Shown here in pieces: positions 59,923-64,000 of a stretch of DNA of 64,000 nt; within the stretch, counting starts at the first letter, position 1; each line of letters starts with the position of its first letter. A model generated the notes under the pieces. That model was not told the DNA's origin and did not search any database. It saw only the letters and a program-made list of their open reading frames with translations. The translations under genes and the position numbers were made by a program. Source of the stretch: Saliniramus fredricksonii (lineage in GTDB: Bacteria > Pseudomonadota > Alphaproteobacteria > Rhizobiales > Beijerinckiaceae); the NCBI RefSeq assembly GCF_900094735.1, contig NZ_FMBM01000002.1:62001-126000 (forward strand), read 5' to 3'.

Positions 59923-60882
59923 GTGGCGTCACGCGGCTTGCAGGATTGGCAGGATATGGATTTCGGCGCCATCGGTGCCGGAGACCCTGCTGCGCGCCCA
60001 TCTGCCCGTCCGCCTGCCCGCGCGCCTGCCTATGAGACTGTGCACAAGCCGCGCCGTCGCCGGCGTCTGCCGCTGATCCGGCTGATGCTCGGATCGACGG
60101 CGCTCATCACTGTTCTGACGCTCGCCGCCATCGAGCATTACGAAGATGCGCCCCATGGCCCGCGCGTCCAGGAGCCGCGCGTGCGTGCCGATGCGCCGGC
60201 GCTCGCAACACCGCCGCCGATCTGGCGGCCCGCTCCATCGCGCGATATCGCGGTCTCGGCCCTGCCCGATGCGCTCGCACAGGCAAGGTTCACGCATCAT
60301 GCGGAGATCCGCGATGACGGAGCGCGGCGCGATGCCATGACCCTGGGAGATTTTGGCAGCGACGAGCCCCATCTGCATCTCGTGCTTTTGCGCGGTGCGG
60401 CGGCGCGCCCGCGCCATTCCTTCTTCGTCGCGACCACCCTCGATGCTGCGGAGGCCGGGCTCGCCGTGCAGCGGGTGCGCGATCAGGAGCAGGTGGAGAC
60501 GCGGCGCTTGCCGCTGATCGTGGCGCAGATGGTGCTCGAAGACGGGCTCGCCCGCGACTGCCTTGCCTTTCGCAGCCCTGAGCCCGCCGGCGATGGCGGG
60601 TTCCTGCTTGCAGGCTGGACCTGCGGTACCGCTTCCGATCCTGCCGCTCTGGCCTGCATGATCGATGACATCGACCTCGTCGACGGAATCAGCGGTGAAA
60701 CGCTGCTGCCTCCGGCCAATGCTGCCGGCGCGTGTACCGGCGAAGCGGAGACAGCCACGCCGGCGCGCGATGCGCCGCAGGATATCGCGGGATTGCTCAA
60801 TGTGCTCGACGAGAGCGGCGACAGAGCCGTCCCGTCCGGGACGCGGCCACCAAAGCCGCCGCCCCGCCCCGAAGGCGATTGA
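59923..60882 (+). CDS. Single-pass membrane protein of unknown function
   Basis: This 319-residue protein has an Arg/Pro-rich cytoplasmic head (to about 50), one membrane helix (LIRLMLGSTALITVLTLAAI, about 51-70) and a long periplasmic domain with two well-spaced cysteines (DCLAF and WTCG), then a third in LACMID. A proline-rich tail (RPPKPPPRPEGD) ends it. I recognise no family. GTG 59923 has GGGAGG eight bases upstream. The preceding 211-bp gap shows only a short direct repeat (CGATTCTG). Confidence 0.68.
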   Translation: MASRGLQDWQDMDFGAIGAGDPAARPSARPPARAPAYETVHKPRRRRRLPLIRLMLGSTALITVLTLAAIEHYEDAPHGPRVQEPRVRADAPALATPPPIWRPAPSRDIAVSALPDALAQARFTHHAEIRDDGARRDAMTLGDFGSDEPHLHLVLLRGAAARPRHSFFVATTLDAAEAGLAVQRVRDQEQVETRRLPLIVAQMVLEDGLARDCLAFRSPEPAGDGGFLLAGWTCGTASDPAALACMIDDIDLVDGISGETLLPPANAAGACTGEAETATPARDAPQDIAGLLNVLDESGDRAVPSGTRPPKPPPRPEGD

Positions 60883-60900
60883 GGCAGCGTCCGCCGCGCC

Positions 60901-62013
60901 TCAGCCGGCGCGCTTTTCCAGTTCACGCAGGATGGCATCGCCCATTTCGGTGGTGGAGAGGCTGTTGGTACCGGCCGGTGCGATATCGCCGGTCCGCGCA
61001 CCATTGGCCAGCGCGTCGGTGATGGCGCCTTCCAGCATGTCCGCCGCCTCGATCAGCCCGAAGGAATAGCGCAGGCTCATGGCGAAGGAGCCGATCATGG
61101 CCAGCGGATTGGCGCGGCTCTGGCCCGCAATGTCGGGCGCGGAGCCATGGACCGGCTCGTAGAGCGCCTTGCGCTTGCCCGTTGCCGGGTCTTCGGCGCC
61201 AAGCGAGGCCGAGGGCAGCATGCCGAGCGAGCCGGTGAGCATGGCCGCGACGTCGGAGAGGATGTCGCCGAAGAGATTGTCGCAGACGATGACGTCGTAT
61301 TGCCTGGGATTGCGCACGAGCTGCATGGCGCAATTGTCGGCGAGCACATGTTCGAGGGCGACGTCGGAGAATTCCGCACCGTGCACGGCGGTGACGACCT
61401 GCTTCCACAACACGCCGGATTTCATCACGTTGTGCTTTTCCGCCGAGGAGACCTTGTTGCTGCGCTTGCGGGCGAGATCGAAGGCGACGCGCGCGATGCG
61501 CTCGATCTCGCCGGTGGTATAGAGCTGGGTGTCGACGGCGCGCTTCTGGCCGTCTTCGAGGGTGACGATCTCCTTTGGCTCGCCGAAATAGACGCCGCCT
61601 GTGAGCTCGCGCACGATCAGGATGTCGAGATCCTCGACCAGTTCGCGCTTGAGTGAGGAGGCATCCGCCAGCGCGCCGTAGCAGATGGCGGGGCGCAGAT
61701 TGGCGAAAAGACCAAGATCCTTGCGAAGGCGCAGAAGCCCGGCTTCCGGGCGGTGTTCGTAAGGCACATCCGCCCATTTCGGCCCGCCGACCGCACCGAA
61801 CAGTACCGCATCGGCGGCTTTGGCATTCTTCATGGCATCTTCGCTGATCGCCACACCATGCGCGTCATAGGCCGCGCCACCGACGAGATCGCGTTCGGTC
61901 TCGAAGGCGGCGATTCCGGAGCGGGTGAACCAGGCGACGAGTTTCTCGACTTCGGCGGCCACTTCCGGGCCGATGCCGTCGCCGGGGAGGAGAAGGAGCT
62001 TGTGGGTCGCCAT
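60901..62013 (-). CDS. leuB: 3-isopropylmalate dehydrogenase
   Basis: The 370-residue NAD-dependent enzyme performs the oxidative decarboxylation in leucine synthesis. [20 protein letters not shown] opens it. [29 protein letters not shown] (metal-binding Asp residues) and [20 protein letters not shown] are diagnostic. ATG 62013 has GAGG upstream, and the longer frame is discarded. leuA, C and D are not in the window. Confidence 0.97.
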   Translation of the reverse strand: MATHKLLLLPGDGIGPEVAAEVEKLVAWFTRSGIAAFETERDLVGGAAYDAHGVAISEDAMKNAKAADAVLFGAVGGPKWADVPYEHRPEAGLLRLRKDLGLFANLRPAICYGALADASSLKRELVEDLDILIVRELTGGVYFGEPKEIVTLEDGQKRAVDTQLYTTGEIERIARVAFDLARKRSNKVSSAEKHNVMKSGVLWKQVVTAVHGAEFSDVALEHVLADNCAMQLVRNPRQYDVIVCDNLFGDILSDVAAMLTGSLGMLPSASLGAEDPATGKRKALYEPVHGSAPDIAGQSRANPLAMIGSFAMSLRYSFGLIEAADMLEGAITDALANGARTGDIAPAGTNSLSTTEMGDAILRELEKRAG

Positions 62014-62104
62014 GGGTGCCTCGTCTGTCGTCGCGAAATGAATTCCTGCCTGCTTTTGACGAAAACCACCCTTCAGAGCAAGCGCGGATATGCCAAGCCG
62101 TGAT

Positions 62105-62872
62105 TCACTCGACGCAGGCTGCGATCGGCCCCGAGCGCACCGCCCGGTACGCGAGGCGCTCGGCAAGCCGCGCATGCCCCGCCGAGGGGGCGGCGGGATT
62201 GCGCCTTTGCGGCGCGGGGAGTGCGGTGGCCAGAAGCGCCGCCTGATGGCGGGTGAGATCGGCGGCGGAGCGGTTGAAATAGTGCTGCGCGGCGGCCTCG
62301 GCGCCGAACACGCCCTCATCCCATTCCGCGATATTGAGATAGATTTCCAGCATGCGCGGCTTCGACCAGAGAAAATCGAGCCAGATCGCGATGGGGATCT
62401 CCAGTGCCTTGCGGATATAGGAACGCTGCGGCCAGAGATAGACGTTCTTGGCCGTCTGCATCGAGATGGTGGAGGCGCCGCGCGCGCCGCCGCTCTCGAT
62501 CACCTGACGCAATTCGCGCCAGTCCACCCCCAGATGCCGACAGTATTGTCCGTCTTCGGAGGCGATCACCATGAGCCGCAATTCGGCGCTGATCGCCTCG
62601 AGCGGGACGGTTTCGCGGGCGACCGGCTGCAGGGTGAGCCAGCGTGCGAGCATGATCGTGGAGGGCGGGGTGACGAACATGAAGAGCAGATTCGAGGCGA
62701 GGAAGAGCAGGACGAGCAGCAGGATTGCGCGCAGCAGGCGTGCGAACAGCCGGCGCAGGAAGCCCGGTTGCCGCTTGCGGCTCTTCGCCCCGCGCCCTCT
62801 CTTCGCCGGCGGTGGCGCGTCCGTCGATGCGGCGGTGCCGGCGTCGCGCCCGCTTCTGCGCCAGCCGATCAC
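62105..62872 (-). CDS. mtgA: Monofunctional peptidoglycan glycosyltransferase MtgA
   Basis: The 255-residue GT51 enzyme polymerises lipid II without a transpeptidase domain. A basic N-terminus precedes a membrane helix ([20 protein letters not shown]). The catalytic region follows: [20 protein letters not shown] with the key Glu, [20 protein letters not shown], and [20 protein letters not shown]. The GTG start overlaps the mltA stop by 4 bp, linking a wall polymerase to a wall hydrolase. Confidence 0.95.
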   Translation of the reverse strand: MIGWRRSGRDAGTAASTDAPPPAKRGRGAKSRKRQPGFLRRLFARLLRAILLLVLLFLASNLLFMFVTPPSTIMLARWLTLQPVARETVPLEAISAELRLMVIASEDGQYCRHLGVDWRELRQVIESGGARGASTISMQTAKNVYLWPQRSYIRKALEIPIAIWLDFLWSKPRMLEIYLNIAEWDEGVFGAEAAAQHYFNRSAADLTRHQAALLATALPAPQRRNPAAPSAGHARLAERLAYRAVRSGPIAACVE

Positions 62873-64000
62873 GGCCCGCCTCCGGTCGCGCGTGGCAACA
62901 GAACGATGAAATCCGGATGGTGGCGGATATAGCCGGCCTGGCGCCCGGCCTCATTACCGCTGCCGGTGAAATAATCACCGCGCGCCACCCCGGTGATGGC
63001 CGAGCCGGTATCCTGTGCGATCATCAGCTGTGCCAGACGCGCCTCGCGATTATCGGCATCGGGCAAGGTGCCCGAAAGCCAGACCGGGAGGCCATAAGGC
63101 CAGATGGTGCGATCGACTGCCAGCGAACGATGCGGCGTGAGCGCTACGCCGGCTCCGCCGATAGGGCCGTCTTCTGCGGCAAGCGCGCGGTTTTCCGCAA
63201 AGAAGATATAAGACCGGTTCTCACGCATCAGCGCATCCGCCTGCGCGGCATTGGCGGGATCCTCGAGCCAGCCCAGCAGCCGCGCGAGGCTCATCTCTTC
63301 GAGGGCAATAGCGCCGCGCTCCACGAGCAGCCGCCCGATCGCGGTAAAGGGATGGCCGTTGCGCCCGGCATAGCCCACGCGCATGACGCCACCATCGTCG
63401 AGGCGGATGCGCGCCGACCCCTGGACATGAATGATGAAGGCCTGTGCTGGATGGCGCAGATAGACGATCGGCGGGGCGAGATCGTCGATGGCGCCGTCCA
63501 TGATCGCGCCGCGATCCGGGTAGGGGACATGGCTGCCATCGGGCAGGCGCCGCGCGGCGGCGAGGTTCTCGTCGATCCCGGGGAGCGGATTCTCCGCATT
63601 ACGGGTGACCAGATCGGACGGGCGCGGGCGCAGGGCTGCGGAAAAATCCGGACCGGGCTGCCGCGCGCCTTCATATTCGGGCTCGTAATAGCCGGTGAGA
63701 AACGACCGGCCCTCATTGGGAATCACATGGTGCGGCATGAAATGCGCTTCGAAGAAAGCGCGCGCGCCACCTTGCCAGAGCCGCGCGCGTGCGCAGATCT
63801 CTGCCAGATCTTCGGACAGTGCGATACCGGGGCGCAGGGTGACGGGGCTGTCGGGCGCCTCGCGCGCGGGGCCCTCGCAGGAGCGCATGAAGGCGGCGAA
63901 GGCAGCGTCGTGATCGTCCTCGGCCCAGCCCGGGAGAGCGGCAAAATCGAGGGGCACGAGTTGGGCGCGTTCACGGGCCACGGCATCAAGCGATACCGGG
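62869..64000 (-). CDS. mltA: Membrane-bound lytic transglycosylase A (5' end beyond window)
   Basis: The visible part spans about 377 residues of MltA, which cleaves peptidoglycan glycan strands, leaving 1,6-anhydro ends. FLTGYYEPEYEGARQ, HPAQAFIIHVQGSARIRLDD, VGYAGRNGHPFTAIG and AQDTGSAITGVARGDYFTGS (catalytic Asp region) are diagnostic. A GTG at 63981 would start it, but no Shine-Dalgarno or signal peptide is seen and the frame remains open to the edge. The true start and export signal probably lie outside. Confidence 0.92.
   Translation of the reverse strand, partial: PVSLDAVARERAQLVPLDFAALPGWAEDDHDAAFAAFMRSCEGPAREAPDSPVTLRPGIALSEDLAEICARARLWQGGARAFFEAHFMPHHVIPNEGRSFLTGYYEPEYEGARQPGPDFSAALRPRPSDLVTRNAENPLPGIDENLAAARRLPDGSHVPYPDRGAIMDGAIDDLAPPIVYLRHPAQAFIIHVQGSARIRLDDGGVMRVGYAGRNGHPFTAIGRLLVERGAIALEEMSLARLLGWLEDPANAAQADALMRENRSYIFFAENRALAAEDGPIGGAGVALTPHRSLAVDRTIWPYGLPVWLSGTLPDADNREARLAQLMIAQDTGSAITGVARGDYFTGSGNEAGRQAGYIRHHPDFIVLLPRATGGGP

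Overview
The window is one continuous stretch of a GC-rich (about two-thirds GC by eye) alphaproteobacterial chromosome. It is probably from the Rhizobiales (Hyphomicrobiales). The evidence is the gene order pyrH-frr-uppS-cdsA-dxr-rseP-bamA-lpxD-fabZ-lpxA-lpxI-lpxB, the use of LpxI rather than LpxH, the adjacent murJ and trpS, a CtrA-type TTAA-N7-TTAA site, an RpoH-like sigma factor and the shape of many proteins. The exact genus cannot be named from the sequence alone. Most of the window is core chromosome. No insertion sequence, prophage, CRISPR array or rRNA operon is visible.

Layout. 1-4200: a minus-strand structured leader RNA at the left edge, a flavodoxin-fold oxidoreductase, a degenerate EAL-domain membrane protein, a RidA-family protein, a small metal-binding (HMA) protein and rpsO. 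4481-6703: pnp, followed by terminator hairpins. 6955-8642: a three-gene membrane operon (small unknown protein, HTTM protein, DCC thiol-disulfide protein). 8766-13677: a glycosyltransferase, an RpoH-like sigma factor, folD, DUF167 and YggT proteins, and trpS. 13769-17147: murJ and a PAS-GGDEF-EAL protein with a CtrA box upstream. 17392-30415: a small alphaproteobacterial-type protein and then the long envelope operon, which makes UMP kinase, the ribosome recycling factor, undecaprenyl-PP, CDP-diacylglycerol, the MEP-pathway enzyme Dxr, RseP, BamA and the lipid A enzymes. 30591-35182: rpmI-rplT, pheS-pheT and tRNA-Ala(CGC) with a clear promoter.

35317-43369: a divergently controlled accessory catabolic unit. 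It has a LysR regulator, a complete peptide/opine-type ABC importer with a fused double ATPase, and allophanate hydrolase (AtzF) with its catalytic triad intact. This suggests uptake and breakdown of a nitrogen-rich compound. 43483-54521: an EVE protein, a two-domain salicylyl-CoA 5-hydroxylase/Old Yellow Enzyme with a palindromic operator, a 26-residue membrane peptide, SelO, DUF2237, a Cys-rich MarR regulator, a VOC protein, a HAD dehalogenase, a DMT exporter and the TrkH-TrkA potassium system.

54802-56246 is the part that looks least like its surroundings. It is a lower-GC, two-gene, translationally coupled unit (an FRG-domain protein plus an unrecognised 238-residue partner) with its own AT-rich promoter, next to a five-run G-quadruplex motif. 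It is the best candidate here for an undescribed system, possibly defence or toxin related, but that role is inference only. 56465-64000: an aspartate aminotransferase, a membrane protein with a puzzling start, a DegT-type aminotransferase, a single-pass membrane protein, leuB, and the cell-wall enzymes mtgA and mltA, the last running off the right edge.
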